Of a DNA stretch of 64,000 bases, positions 1 to 12,800 are shown one piece after another. Below the pieces are notes generated by a model. It searched no databases. It was given only the letters and a program-made list of their open reading frames with translations, and had not been told where the DNA came from. Origin of the DNA: Kingdonia uniflora (taxonomy: Eukaryota; Streptophyta; Magnoliopsida; Ranunculales; Circaeasteraceae). The position numbers and the translations under genes are program-made. Position 1 is the stretch's first letter; each line of letters starts with the position of its first letter. The DNA lies in NCBI GenBank assembly GCA_014058105.1, contig JACGCM010001879.1:248001-312000 (forward strand). Reading direction: 5' to 3'.

Positions 1-515
1 CAATGTTTGATCTATTCTGTTTCGTGGTAGTCTTGGTTGGACAATAACTGGCAATTTACCACAAACATCAAACACACCCATCCAAAACTGATATATGTAG
101 ACCAAACTGTACATAAGGATCACCACTACTTAGAATAACTTTAAGAATTTGAGCCAAAGGAGCAGAGCAGGCAGAGGAAATCGGTTAGCTAGAGAACATA
201 AAACCAAAAAATTGACGCAACCCTCAACCCATAGGATATAAAAAAAAATGACACCTCTTCTGGTTGTTAAATACTCACTTTAAATGCCACCTATTCCTAA
301 ACAAGAAAGCCCTATGATAACACCTTCAACCTAAACAAGGGTTAATAGAGGAGTAAACAATAAGCTACAGGAAAAGAAAGATCATGTCTTCTTCCACAAA
401 GACTCCAAAGAAAAAGGACTTCAAGGCTTAATCAAATGCTAACCTCGTCTAGGACATGCCTACTCCCTAACCCATCTAGAACATACCTAGCCCTACAGGA
501 ATTTGAACATTGAAG
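1..515. other. Intergenic, no gene recognised
   Basis: No exon, RNA gene or repeat that I can name. The short open frames here have no recognisable protein content and no splice-site support. The stretch ends at the target duplication of the MITE that follows. Confidence 0.5.
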
Positions 516-523
516 AAAATGAC

Positions 524-1223
524 TAGGGGTGGCAATGGGTTGGGTTTGGGGCGGGTAGAGCAATACCAATGGGGAATACCCAAACCCACCCCGTTTAAAT
601 TTGCCTATACTAAACCCGTTTAACACCCGTTTAACAATCATAAATCACTTGTACGAAAAAAAGAAAAAAGAAACAAGCTACTAGGAATAAGTTTGAGATA
701 ATTCTTCATTTAATCTTCAATAGAATGAGGAAAAATGAGCTGATGATTAGAGGCAATTTAACCCTCATTTCAACCAATTGATGGTCAGAGGCAATTTAAC
801 CCTCACTTTTGCATTGAGCCATAACTGAAAACATGTCTTCAAAATAAGGTTGAAATGAAGCCACCTAGTTTCGATAGGTCTGTATAAGAAGAAGACAAGC
901 TGATGGATAGATGGAGGTTGAAATGAAGTTATGAAGGCAGGACTGTAGGAGAGGAGGAAGAAACATGTCTTTTGTCTTTAGAGTTCAGAAATCAGAATTA
1001 GGTTTAACTTGTATTTAAGGGTATTCACATCATATCATGTATAAATGGGTCGGATGATGGGTCCCCATTTATTTAAGCCTTAAACCAGACCCGCCCCATT
1101 AAATAAATGGGTTTTCTTTTTAAACCAAACCCGCCCCATACCCGCTATAGTCATACCAAACCCTCTTCATTAAGGGCGGGGAGAGGCGGGGCCTCGGTGG
1201 GGCGGGTTAAATTGTCAGCCTTA
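524..1223. mobile_element. hAT-like MITE, 700 bp, with 8-bp TSD
   Basis: The left end reads TAGGGGTGGCAAT and the reverse complement of the right end reads TAAGGCTGACAAT, giving imperfect terminal inverted repeats. The element is flanked by identical 8-bp direct repeats, AAAATGAC, at 516-523 and 1224-1231. An 8-bp target duplication and an A/G-rich GGGGTGGCAA-type end are typical of hAT elements. The subterminal regions are rich in GGGTTTGGGGCGGG-type sequence on the left and its complement (AAACCCGCCCC) on the right. There is no transposase frame, so it is non-autonomous. Confidence 0.8.
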
Positions 1224-1231
1224 AAAATGAC

Positions 1232-2060
1232 GTAAAACTTGACTATAACCATTAAAATGCCTACAATATCTGCAATTTTTCAATAATAAAAAACTGCAAT
1301 TCCGAGAAGGTCACTTAAGCCCTGTTCCATAAATCCTCCCACTACTTATTAAATAATTTAAGATTATTTGTCTTCTGCCTTTCATCAACCAGACCATTGA
1401 GATTTTCGAATTCAGGACATACTTTACCTATAGCAAGCTTGCTACCAAAATTCTAATTTAGAAGCCACTCAAAATATTTGGCCAAGTTTGTACATAATTC
1501 ATATCTCGGTGGTGGCAAAGCTAGCAAGATCAAAAGTTGGCTTTGAACTTAAGACTATTTCAGAACTTGAAGCAAGTTCGATTTACGTAGAGCCATCTTG
1601 AAAAATGTTTAAGACTCAAAAGTGTATGTCCCCAATCAAATTATTGGACACAATTAGCAAAACAATAAGTGGAACCACACCGAGATCAATCACACTCTTG
1701 CCTAGTTACCTGCCAAGTTATGGGACACAATGAAATGATATGTGTATCCATTACAAATCTTCAACCAAAAAGTAGAACCCTAAACCAAATATTAGATACG
1801 ATTCGAAAAGGACTAACAACATTATCGAGATATTGTTTACCCTCGTAATGACTTATCAAAACTCGAATGTAAAAATGACAACAATATTACAATCTTTATA
1901 TCACAACTACAGAAACAGAAGGAAATTACGAACTGACAAACACTTTAAAATACCTCCATCAGCCTTTCATGCTCTCAAGCAACCCATCTATTCCCAAATA
2001 AGGGTAATAATATACTAATAAATCAGCGTATTATGTAAATAATAGGTTGGGATTAAGAGA
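1232..2060. other. Intergenic, no gene recognised
   Basis: AT-rich sequence without a recognisable exon. It could contain downstream exons or an intron of the possible minus-strand transcript that appears to start near 2,460, but none could be read with confidence. Confidence 0.4.
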
Positions 2061-2068
2061 TAAAGTAC

Positions 2069-2460
2069 CTGATAACTATGTGCTCCATTTCTTGGCCGAG
2101 AATGAGTGTGCTTACCACTCTATAACAACAACCCACAAATAATTTTTTTTTTTGGGGATGGTGATTTGTATTAAGGATTATCAATTTGGAGCAAAATCGA
2201 AGAAGCTAGGGTTTCAATTTGTAATTTCAGACCATTAGAGGAAGGTTTGGGAACGAGAGATATGAGGGATTGAAGTTGGAGATGTGATTGGTTTTGAGGG
2301 AAATTGAGATCGATTTGAATTGTAATTGATTGCAAATTGCATAGAAACCTAGAAATCGAAAGAGTCTCAGACTTTTGGTATGTCGAAAATACCTTAATAC
2401 CCTTGAGGAGTCAGTTCTAGGGATTTTTTTGCAGGGGCAAAATGAGGAATACAATACTAC
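2069..2460 (-). other. Possible 5' leader and first exon of an unidentified gene
   Basis: Read on the minus strand, this stretch looks like a plant 5' leader (CT-rich, with a GAAACCCTAG motif). An ATG near 2,090 opens a very short frame (MEHIVI...) that runs into a good donor, CAG|GTACTT, at about 2,068. I found no convincing downstream exon and cannot name a product. It may be a noncoding or very short transcript, or chance. Confidence 0.25.
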
Positions 2461-2469
2461 CCTCTAACA

Positions 2470-3098
2470 ATTCAAATATGAAAATTTCGTATACCTATTT
2501 TAGACTAAAAGTTAAAAATTGATAATAGTAAATTAGGCAGGCGAAAAATATAGGTTTTCAATGATTTTGGCCGAATGCATCCAATGGCTCCTCATTTTAA
2601 GGTTATGAAGATAGGCTTTGATATTCCTAAGTTTGTGTTGGGGATTCTGATCGACGACAGAGATCGGGTCTCATTCCAATGCTTTTCCTTTAGTAGTATA
2701 GATAGATGATTAGGTTTTCCTACTTATTATTAGGACGAGTAAAACAATATAGATTACCCTCTCTGCAACAAGAGAACTCTTAACAGGAGAAACTTACACA
2801 CCTAAGTATCACTATCATAAACCTTTTCACAATCACCAATAGAAACAACAAACTTTATGATTTATCTTCTCTCCTCTCAGTAACAATAACATAAGGCCAA
2901 GGTCCATCAAATAAATAAAAGAACCTCCACCCTTTTAAGTACACAAAACATACAACAGAACGAGCTATAACTGTGTTGCTCGCTCATTTTCACTCATTTT
3001 CACTCAAAACCAATGTTTATCTTCTAGATGACTATATGTACAAGAAGTTATACATACCGAAAGAAACAAGAGAAGCTTAGTCTAGTGATTTATACTGA
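2470..3098. other. Intergenic and 3' flank of the thioredoxin gene
   Basis: No coding exon recognised. The right-hand part probably contains the 3' UTR of the ACHT-type thioredoxin gene transcribed from the other side. Confidence 0.4.
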
Positions 3099-4834
3099 TC
3101 ATCTGCCAGAGGTTACCAAGGATTTCTCTTCAGAATCTTTAGTGTTTTTAATGGTGGAAGGATGAGGGAGATCCAGAATTGCATAATCAGGCATAAGCTT
3201 TGGTCTTGATATCTCTTCTTGTGGTATCACTGGTTGCAGTTCTGATGGAAGCTTTGGTGTGTAACTGAACGATAGATCTTTATTAGCAGCCAAAGCTAGA
3301 AGCTCGGATTCCTCCAGTCCCTTCGTTGGTCCAATGCTGCACCTATCTGTAGTGTGCTTGGCTAAAGCATCTCTAAATTTCTTGATCTGTAGATATAGAG
3401 AAAAGATTTGAGCATCAGAAAATATAAGTGAAGATCTCAAATGGATTCTAACAGGTTAAATTTTAAGAGATTATTACAGTGGCATTGGTGCAGCTAAAAC
3501 TGCAGACACGGCCATGAGCTCCTCTGTAAAACCGAAAGAACGGGAGAACATGGACGTTAAGGCTATAACACATTGACTTTAGATTCTCATAATTCACTTG
3601 AAGGAACTGAACATCTGGGTTCTGCTCTGCAAGCTGACACATCTGCATTGAAATAAGCAAAACACCATAAATAATCATTCCAAGAATAAGAACTTCACAG
3701 TACACTATCTATTGACACCTATAAGAGTCTGTCAATATGCATCTAAATAAAAAAAAACTCTGACATATGCATCCCCACCCTCAAGAAGATCACTTTTCTA
3801 CCCCTTGCTACATGTCTTTCTTTCTTTTTTATGATTTTAAGCCTACGTGGCTAGCTAATTTAGCCAGCGTTTTATTTGTGCCCATAGTTTTAGTTAGAAT
3901 GTTTCACTAGACCTCTTAAGACAATTTGTAATAAACAAACATATAAACAGAAAATAGATCTATACAAGCATGGTGGAATAAAGAAAATCTGCATTTTTTT
4001 TTTAAATAGATGAAATTCGGATCCGCGAGTTAGAATATTTACGGCACATTGAGTTTAACGGAATTGAATTCACAATCAACGAGTAGAGTAAAAGAGACAG
4101 TGTGAGGGTGTAGCGGGTACCAAATGCGCACTAATTAGGCAGGGAAAATTCGACACAACAGTATGTGATAACCAACATAAACAAAGACATCACAAGGCAC
4201 TAATTCAATCCAACATAAACAGTATATGATATTAAATCAAATCACTTAGGTCCAAAAACAAACCTTAGGATGTAGAGCTTTGCATCCACCACAACCAGGA
4301 GAAAAGAAGTCCACAATTACTAGTCTATCTCCAGCATTAGTTATCGAATCGACGTAATCTTGTGCAGAAGTGATCTCCTTCATGTTTGTCTGAATCCCCT
4401 TCTCCCACCACTTGTGAGATCTTCCAATTAGCCCCATCTGTAACAATAACAATCAAATCTTCATAGTTACACCTTTTTAATATAAATTTTCTTAATTTGG
4501 GTATTTTTATTTCACATCTCTAATAATAAAAAACATACAAAATAGAAACCCCATCAATTAAATTCATATAAAAAAGTGATCTTGAAGAGTGAATCACACA
4601 AACCTGCATAGATACAACTTGGGTATTCCCTGCTTTAACAATGGGTATTCTTAGAAGGGGTTGTAGAGTGATCTTTTGGCCATGAAACTCACTTCTTTCA
4701 GAAGATCTCAACCTCAAACAACTCATCACAGACATAGATTTGTGCTTTGCCAAACATGGAGATGATGATGATGATGATGATGATATCAGATTACTAACTT
4801 TGTTCAACACCTCACCCATGGTTGATTGATTCAA
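3099..4834 (-). CDS. ACHT-type atypical thioredoxin (thioredoxin-like 1, chloroplastic)
   Basis: Four exons on the minus strand: 4604-4834, 4264-4437, 3478-3642 and 3099-3386. All introns are GT-AG and the frame stays open. The product is 280 aa from the MGEV start at 4819 (285 from the upstream in-frame ATG at 4834), within the usual size of the longer ACHT proteins. The N-terminus is Ser-rich and lacks acidic residues, consistent with a chloroplast transit peptide. The active site SPGCGGCKALHPK has Cys at about residues 121 and 124. CGGC in place of WCGPC defines the ACHT (atypical Cys His-rich thioredoxin) family. The third exon holds the thioredoxin core after the active site (QNPDVQFLQVNYE, VHVLPFFRFYRGAHG). 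The last exon is the family's C-terminal tail. Known members relay oxidising signals in chloroplasts, for example to 2-Cys peroxiredoxins. The ACHT3/ACHT4 subgroup is my inference from length. Confidence 0.9.
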
Positions 4835-4882
4835 GATTCAACCTTTGATTCAGAGAAATAAAAAGTTTAAATTTTTTTTTAA

Positions 4883-4900
4883 AGAGAGAGAGAGAGAGAG
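4883..4900. repeat. GA microsatellite
   Basis: A perfect (GA)n tract 5' of the thioredoxin start codon, probably within its leader or core promoter. CT/GA tracts are common in plant 5' leaders. Confidence 0.8.
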
Positions 4901-4901
4901 C

Positions 4902-5600
4902 TTTTTTATTAAGTTTTGTGAAGTAATAAGAGTTTAAAGTTTTCAAGAGTTAAAAAGAGGGTGATGAGAGGAGAGCCGTTAGATTGAAAGATCGTACGGT
5001 GGAGAAAATGTGTCGATTGTTTTAGAAGAGCGTGTTCTGTGGAGGGCCAGACACGTGGAAAGAAAAAAAAACTATAAATAAATAAATGGATATGCTTTGG
5101 ATAAATTGCCAGCTCAACTGGTGGGCCCGGGTTATTTGGTCACCACCGCGTTTTAGTGTCGATAAAAGCTCTTTATTATTTTACCGATATACCCTTCTAT
5201 TAATTTGAGATTTTTATTTATTTATTTTTGTCGACGTGATACGGTGGATCACCATTTGCCATTTGTCCGACTAATCTCTGGGGCACATGAGAATCTTACG
5301 TACGCGTATGTTGGGCAAGTCATATGGGTGGACCCTGATGGTGGTGAGTCGATCCCAAGATCTTCGATTCTTGAGGCATATGGCTCTCATTGGTTGGTTG
5401 TAGTTTAGGTCGTATTTGTCTTGTAACGAATACTTCAAATCATAAGACTAGTTAAACTTAGGCTAGGAATCACGTAATAATAAGTTAATGATATAGCCAA
5501 AGCCCAATATGTTGGCTCTCCTTGGTTGGTTGTTGGTTGTAGGTTAGGTCAAATTTGTCTTGTAATGGGTCATTAAAATAGGGAATTTGGTTTATTAATT
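4902..5600. other. Intergenic with a short diverged direct repeat
   Basis: Promoter side of the thioredoxin gene. Two related stretches, about 5,380-5,430 and 5,510-5,575, share a TTGGTTGGTTGTAG core and a TTTGTCTTGTAA core. This suggests a short, diverged duplication. No gene recognised. Confidence 0.4.
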
Positions 5601-5609
5601 TTGTAAGGG

Positions 5610-5780
5610 AAAGCAGAAGGACTATTGGGCTCTTGGCTTAGTGGTGGTTGTGACGCTTCAGCAAGAGAGGAGTTGTGGGTTTGAAACCTCATGGGGTTAG
5701 AAACTCTGGGTTACGGATTCCTATATAAAACTGGCTTGCGAGTGATTTGATCACCTTTTCTCAAAATAACCATGGATTAA
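5610..5780 (+). mobile_element. Candidate tRNA-derived SINE
   Basis: A box A-like TGGCTTAGTGG at 5634-5644 and a box B-like GGGTTTGAAACC at 5677-5688 are spaced as in an RNA polymerase III internal promoter, in the style of plant AU-type SINEs. The sequence around them does not fold as a complete tRNA and lacks a normal acceptor stem. The ends and target duplication could not be fixed. Confidence 0.45.
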
Positions 5781-6062
5781 GAACTCCAATAATTACACTA
5801 ACTACTACACTTGATTTCAATCCATCAATCGTTAATTCACTGAACTAAACAAAGAGCTTCCTTCGAACGGATTGTATTATACCAAGTTACTGAGTTGCAT
5901 TCATGCTTCTCATCAAACAATTATGTAGCTCCAACTAAAGGTGCACAAATTGAGCATATATCATACCAAAGCTGTCAGGACATAAACATGGGGCACAAAT
6001 GCAATTGCATGATAATAACCATCTTAACAAACACTAATATTACAAAATGTTGAAAAATACAA

Positions 6063-6803
6063 ATGCCAGACTCCAAAAAAAGAGAGGATCATTTGCGTCA
6101 AGTTTCACAAGACAAGACCGAGCTGATATTTTCCCCTTCAGTGTGGAACTCTATTGATCCAACTGTTAAAATTAAGAATAAGACTGCACATTCAGAGTGG
6201 CTGTTTTTGAAGCAAACGTTAGTCCAGTCGGTTGTCCAGATGATGATATCTAAGGTGGGAGGAAGATGAGATCCAAGTATTGTGCCTTCTTAGATGAGGT
6301 ATGGTGCGGCAAGAGCAAAGGTAGCTTTGATTGCAGTGCTCACAGTTCATGATCATATCTTCAGTCTACCCTGCAATATAAAACATATTTGCAATTAACT
6401 TTGTAACATACAAAGTCTAAAATTTACAAACACAATTATGAACCAAAGAAAGTCACATAATAATACACTTACTACTTATAATAATAGTAACGGGGAGGAA
6501 AGTTAAGGTACACCTCTCAAATGCATACAAGCAGGAGTAATAATAGAAAAGATCTTTGTCTTAGAATTCTCATTTTCAAGATAAAAAAAGCTTTTGCCTT
6601 TTATGTTCTTGTTCATGTGTAATTCCTTTACAAAATGAATTTCACGTTCAAAATTTTCATATTTGGGTGGATAGTGCAAACTTTTGTTGTTTCCGAAGAA
6701 ATATCTGCATCTAGACTAACGAGAGTTTGCAAAATAATTATCAAAGTAACAAACCTTAATTGCCAGTAGCATGTATATTTCCCTTTTGTTGCAGTAAAGT
6801 AAT
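6063..6803 (-). other. Likely 3' UTR of U11/U12-65K with an intron
   Basis: Downstream of the U11/U12-65K stop codon (minus strand) there is a good donor, TTAAG|GTTTGT, at 6755/6754 and an acceptor, TTGCAG|GGT, at 6371/6370. This suggests a spliced 3' UTR with an intron of about 384 bp (6371-6754). It is inferred only from splice-site quality. Confidence 0.4.
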
Positions 6804-9800
6804 TCAATTTGTTTTTCTAGCTCCAGGATTACGACCAAATTGGATGATCATCGGCTTTCCCTTGAACGCATAACCATTCACTAGATTCTGCACAAGCATG
6901 AGTGTTTAAATATCATCAAAAAATAAGATATAAATGATGGAATGGATTCAGGCCGTCATATCAGCCATATAACGGTTCAATGTCACTAAATGTGATACCT
7001 TTGGTATAACCTTTCCTTCAAACATTTGTGGAAGGAATACAAAATATATTTTTTTGCTAAGCAAGCTGGGGTTAAGGCAGACTCCAACCAGGTGACATAT
7101 ATTCAACAAAAACAATTACAGTCTAGTATGTTTTACCCCTAGCCTCATCCTTCACAAAAATGTCAAGCTCAACAGGCAGGGAGCTAGGGGTTAACATACT
7201 TTCTAGTCTCTCCTATTACAGAAGATAAGGAAGCAAGAAAGTCTGCTCCTTGGTTAGCTTCTCTAAAAACATGAATAATATCAAAATAAGTAAATTTGGA
7301 GATCAAATTCATGATAGATTGATGCAGCAAGTAGCATCTCCAAGGTGGAATCTTCTTGCCTTTGATTTAGCTTATCATCTGCAGTGAGTCAGTTCCCACA
7401 CAAAGTTTGTCAATGCCAGCTTGCAGGACAACAGTCAGTCCCCATGGTTTCTGACCAGCCCACCATACCCTACCTCTAACCTCATAATGGGAGCACCGTC
7501 TTAAGCATCCATATCCCTTCAGCGGGTGCAGACTAGGTGCATTGAATTTGTTCTTTGATTACAAACACATGCCTAATATTCTAGGCAAAGCACAAGTCCA
7601 TGATAGATTGATGTCGCTTATCACCTGCAGTGAGTCAGTTCCCACACAAAGTTTGTCAATGCCAGCTTGCAGGACAATAGTCAGTCCCCATGGTTTCTGA
7701 CCAGCTCACCATACCCCACCTCTAACCTCAGAATGGGAGCATCGTCTTGAGCATCCATATCCCTTCAGCAGGTGTAGACCAGGTGCATTGAATTTGTTCT
7801 TTGATGACAAACACATGCCTAATATTCTAGGCAAAGCACAAGTCTCTCTCCCTGTTGTTATCCCAGACTTTGTTGATCTCCATACTAAGTCTGAGTTGTA
7901 CTTCAATGCAAATGGTCTGCACAATTTGTTGAGTGGTAGTGTTCTCTTGCTTGAAGATCTTGTTATTTCTGGCCATCCATAAGTTGTATATGAAAGAGTT
8001 AAAGACCACCACCACGATTTTGAATTTAGTATCATCTTTGCTCATATTACAGAGTCATTCTATCTCATCTTCCAGGCTCCTAATTTGCTCATATTACAGA
8101 GTCCATGAAATGGTGGTTGCAGCTTTCATTGCTAGCCCTACAGAAAACACACTCTGAATTGTTCAAAACTTTCCTAGCCATCAACCAGTCCTGAGTTGCT
8201 AAAATCCCCCTGAAAAGCTTCCAAGTGACAAACCCCTGCCTTGGTATTACAATGGGTTGCCAACAAATTTTTGCCCAAATAATATCTTCTATACCCCCCA
8301 TAAGTTTTTTGTAGGCTGCTGCAACAGTAAAGACTCCATCTGCATCTGGTGTCCATACAATATTGTCTGTACTGCCTTGAACTCTAGCAATAACAGGTAA
8401 AGAAGCTCCAATGCTGCCAAGAGTAGGCTCTGTTGTACTCCACTTGTTTTCCATCACAACATTGCTCACTCCAGCCTCCAGAGAAAGATAGGAATCATAG
8501 GTGAGTTCAGCTCTAAACTCTTGTTTTAAAATACCCCTAGGATGCCATGGGTCAAGCCAGAATTAAATAGCAGCTCCATCACCAATAATGTATTTTAAAA
8601 AGTTTTTAGCTTTGTCTCTAGCTTGTAGCAGTTTCCTCCACACCCAAGAGCAGTTACCAGGCACTTTAACAGACCAAAGGTTTCTGTGTCTTAACAAGTT
8701 GTGCTTACACTTCCCCCACCCAATAGGTGCATTCTTTTTACTAGTATTGTGACCATTCCAAAGAAAGTTCAGAGCATGTTTTCTCAATCTTGTAGATCAC
8801 TTGTTTAACATAAACACATTTATCCAATACACATTGATACTAGAATCATAGACTTCAACAGCTGCAACCTTCCAGCAAAAGAGAGCAGTTTGTTTCCCCA
8901 ACTATGGATAGCAAGTCATACTTTCAACAAGAGGATCACAATCTTTGGCTTTCAAGTTTCAAGTTAGTAGTCACCAAAGGCACTCCAAGGTACCTAAAAG
9001 GCAGCTCCCCTTCCCCAAACCCCAAAATAGTATGGATCATAAGCTTAATATCAGGGTGAATCCCAGAAAAGTAAACTGTAGACTTATTGCAATTAGTCTC
9101 AAGACCTGTAAGCTCCTTGAACTCATTCAGGCTTTCTTTCACAGCATTAGCAGAGATATTGTCTCCATTAGTGAACACTAGAAGATTATCAGCAAATGTC
9201 AAATGTGTAAGTGTGGTTTCTTTACATCTATGGTGCAGGCCAAGAGCCCCTTCATTAGCCTTCTTCTCAAGCAGTAAGCCAAACACTTCCATCACAATGA
9301 CAAATAAATAAAGGGAGAGGGGATCTCCTTGCCAAAGACCCCTCTTTCCTTTGAAGTACTCCTCCAGCCCACCATTGAGAGAGATTGAGAAACTAGGAGT
9401 AGTCACACACTCTTTTATCCACCCAATAAAGATGATAGGGAAGTTTAAAGCCTCAAGAGTAGTGAAGAGAGAGTTTCACTGCACCATATCATAAGTTTTT
9501 CCCAAATCCACCTTAGTAGTACAACTAGCTTGGGCAGAATACAATGGTAGTTTCTTAGCAGCTCATGAGCAATGAGGAGGTTATCTGCAATGTTTCTACC
9601 TTCTATAAAAGCAGACTGGTTGAAGCTAATGAGGGGGTCAAGCACACACTTGAGCCTATTAGTGATAATCTTGGAGATAACCTTGTAAATGAAGTTACAA
9701 CAAGAAATAGGCCTATAGTCCCCAAAGCTAGTAGGATTGGGAATCTTGGGAATCAAAGTAATAGCTGTGGAGTTAATTTGAGAAAACATTTTAGACTTAG

Positions 9801-12800
9801 CAAAAAAGTTCTTAACAACTTTATAGACATCCTTGCTGACTGTTTCCTAATTGTGCTTGAAAAAATGAGCGTTGTAGCCATCAGCCCCCAGCTTTATTGG
9901 CATTCATGGCATGCACAACCCCATAAATTTCTTCCTCACACCTCCTTGGTAAGAAGCTCATGGTCCTCAACTCTGACTGTACTCTTAAAAGTGAGTCTCT
10001 TAATTTCCAAGTGGTTAGCAAGATCACCTTCCTCCCTCAAAATACTCTTAAAGTAATCCACTGATCTAGCAACAATGATATGAGGCTCCACAATTTTATT
10101 ACCCAGCTCATCATGGATAGACAGAATTGAGTTTCTCATCCTTCTAGCCTTGACGGTCTTATGAAAATAATTGGTGTTTGTGTCACCTATCTTTAGCCAT
10201 TGCACTCTAGCTTTTTGCCTCATGAAAGCCTCCTCCCTTCTAGTCACCACTGAGAACTCTCTAACAGCTATCTTCTCCTCCACCAGAAGAGAAGCATTAG
10301 TGAGGTCAGTCTGAATATTGGTCTAGATTGTATTCAGTTTTCTCTGGCTTCATTACTTTTTAGAGTCACATCACCAATGTTGTTTTTGTTCCAGCAAACA
10401 AAACTAGGCTTTAATCTCTTCAGTTTGTAACACAACTTAGCCATTGGATTCCCCTTTGTTTTCTCAACCCAAGACTATTTAACCAGCTCATTGTACCCAT
10501 CAATACTACTCCAGTAATTAAAATACTTAAGTCTTTTTTCTGCTAGCATCTTCTTTGTAGATAGTCACCACTACAACACCATGATCAGACACCCCAGCCC
10601 CAATGAATTCAGCTTTAGAATCTTTGTACACTTCTCCCCATTTCTCATTCAGCTCAATCCAACTTGACAAAGATTCTCTGAGTGAGGCTCTTGTTAGACC
10701 ATGTGAATTGAAAACCTTTGTACTTGAGGTCCAGCAAACCAACATCATGAAGGTAATTATGATGTTTAACTACAAGTTTACTGGAAATGGCCTTCCTCCC
10801 ATTTTGTCACTATTGGAGAATGGTGCATTAAAGTCACCAACCAAAATCCAAGGAATAGTAGTAAACCCAGAAAGAACATGGAAGTCATCCCACATAACTT
10901 GTCTAATAACAGCATTGTTAAAGCCATACACCACGGAAACAAAAACACTGTCACTCCCAGTTTGAATGGGCAAATGAATAGCTGGGTGAGTCACCCTTAT
11001 AATGCAGTACACATATTGGGATCCCATCCCACCATGATCCTCCCCTTCATATCATGGCTCCCATTAGTGACATAACTCCAGTGAGTGAAAATTTTAGAAG
11101 CCATTGTCTTCTCTTAGCAATATCTTAACTTAGTCTCAACTAAACCCCACAAAGTTAAGCTTGTGAAAGATCATCAATCTCTTAATCTCACTACACTTAA
11201 AGAGTTGTTTAACCCTCTTGAATTCCGGCATGCAAGCTTTAACATCTAGATTTAGGGTTTTTGGGTTTGCTAACCTCCTTATGCTTGAGGTAGTGTTGTT
11301 GGGCACCCACTACCCATTTACCATTTGGATCCACATCATCACCATTACCAGTGTTCTCAATAGCAGCTTCTCCCCCATTGCAAAGTGTTTAAGAAGCAGC
11401 TTATGCCCCATTGCCAAGTGTTTCAAACATGTTAGTCATCACCTTATCAGTTGGTTTCTCCCTCATGTCTAGACTCTTAGGTTTTCAGTTCTCTGCTTGG
11501 TGTTCTGGTGGCTGCTCACATTAGTCTTCTTTGCATTAGTCCCTTTAGTAACATTCTCTGTGTACTCCTTAGGACAGCTGTACTTGCTATGGCCAAAGGT
11601 ACAGCACTCCAGGCATTTAGAAGGAACCCAGTTATATTCCACCACAATATCAATAGAAATACTGCTATCAACTAAGAAAGGAACAATGTGAGGCAAATGA
11701 GAGGTAGCTTGAATTTCCATACACAATCCAGCATAAGATCTTTTGGTTTATCCTCTGTAGCCCTATCAAAACATAAAGGTTTCCCAATTATACTGGCTAT
11801 ATTGGCAATCTCACTATGATTTCTAAACTGGCTTGGTATTTCTTTTAAGATAACCCAGATAGGTATGGTACTCTCATCAGTACTCTCATACTCAATAAAT
11901 GATCTCCAGACTCTGAGAATGAACATTCTACTAGCAATGCTTTGGGACAAGCCTTCAGAGCCATAGTCCTATCTTCATCAGAGTAAAACCTAAAAAAGAA
12001 CAAGTTGTTTCTATGAATAGTCATTTCAAAATCCCCCTTTAATTCCTAAGATTTGGTAAGGTACTCTTTGACATAGCTGTAGGCCAGTCTCCTCCTAATA
12101 AAGTGTCCTACCAACATATCAGCACTCTCATTAAACCCATCTTCATAGTCTGCAGAATTGAAGATAGTCGTAGCCTTCCTATTAATCAATTCTGGTGGTG
12201 TGTATTCAGGTACAATGTTTCCTTTGTGCTTAAAAAGAGCACCAAGAAGTGCAGCCCAACTAGTTTTAGAAGTACTACCTTGTTGATCAAATTCATTACA
12301 GCATCCCAAATGTTCAGCTTGATCCTTAGCCTGATCAACATGGTTATGAGTGTTAGACTTCTCATTAGTACTAGGGTCCAGATTCAGTCTCTTTCCCAAC
12401 TCCACCTCTGAAGGGTCAGCATTAAAGTCTCTAGGAGTCCCCATAATGTCTTCAACAGACTTGTTACCAGCAGTTGTACTTCTCACATCTTGGCAGCTCA
12501 AATTGCAATGACAGTCTTTCAGAAATACCAGTCTTCTCCATCTTGTTAATACAGTTGGTGACACAAGTCTCACACTTCTCATAAGGGCAAGGCTTCAAAT
12601 TCCTAATTGACACCCCAATACTTCCACATGTACCTTCGGTAAAAGCCATTAGCATTGTTGGGGGTAATGGGAGATTGATGATTAAGTATTTGAACATTGC
12701 CAGAGAAAGGGTGAGCAAATGTACCTGCCTGTTCATCTATGCCATCTTCCATGTACTCTTGTGTAATCTACAATTTGATAGAAGAAAAGAGAATCGACAG

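Noticed and set aside
9565..10056. 163-codon plus-strand frame
   Set aside because: Antisense shadow of the LINE reverse transcriptase and linker region.
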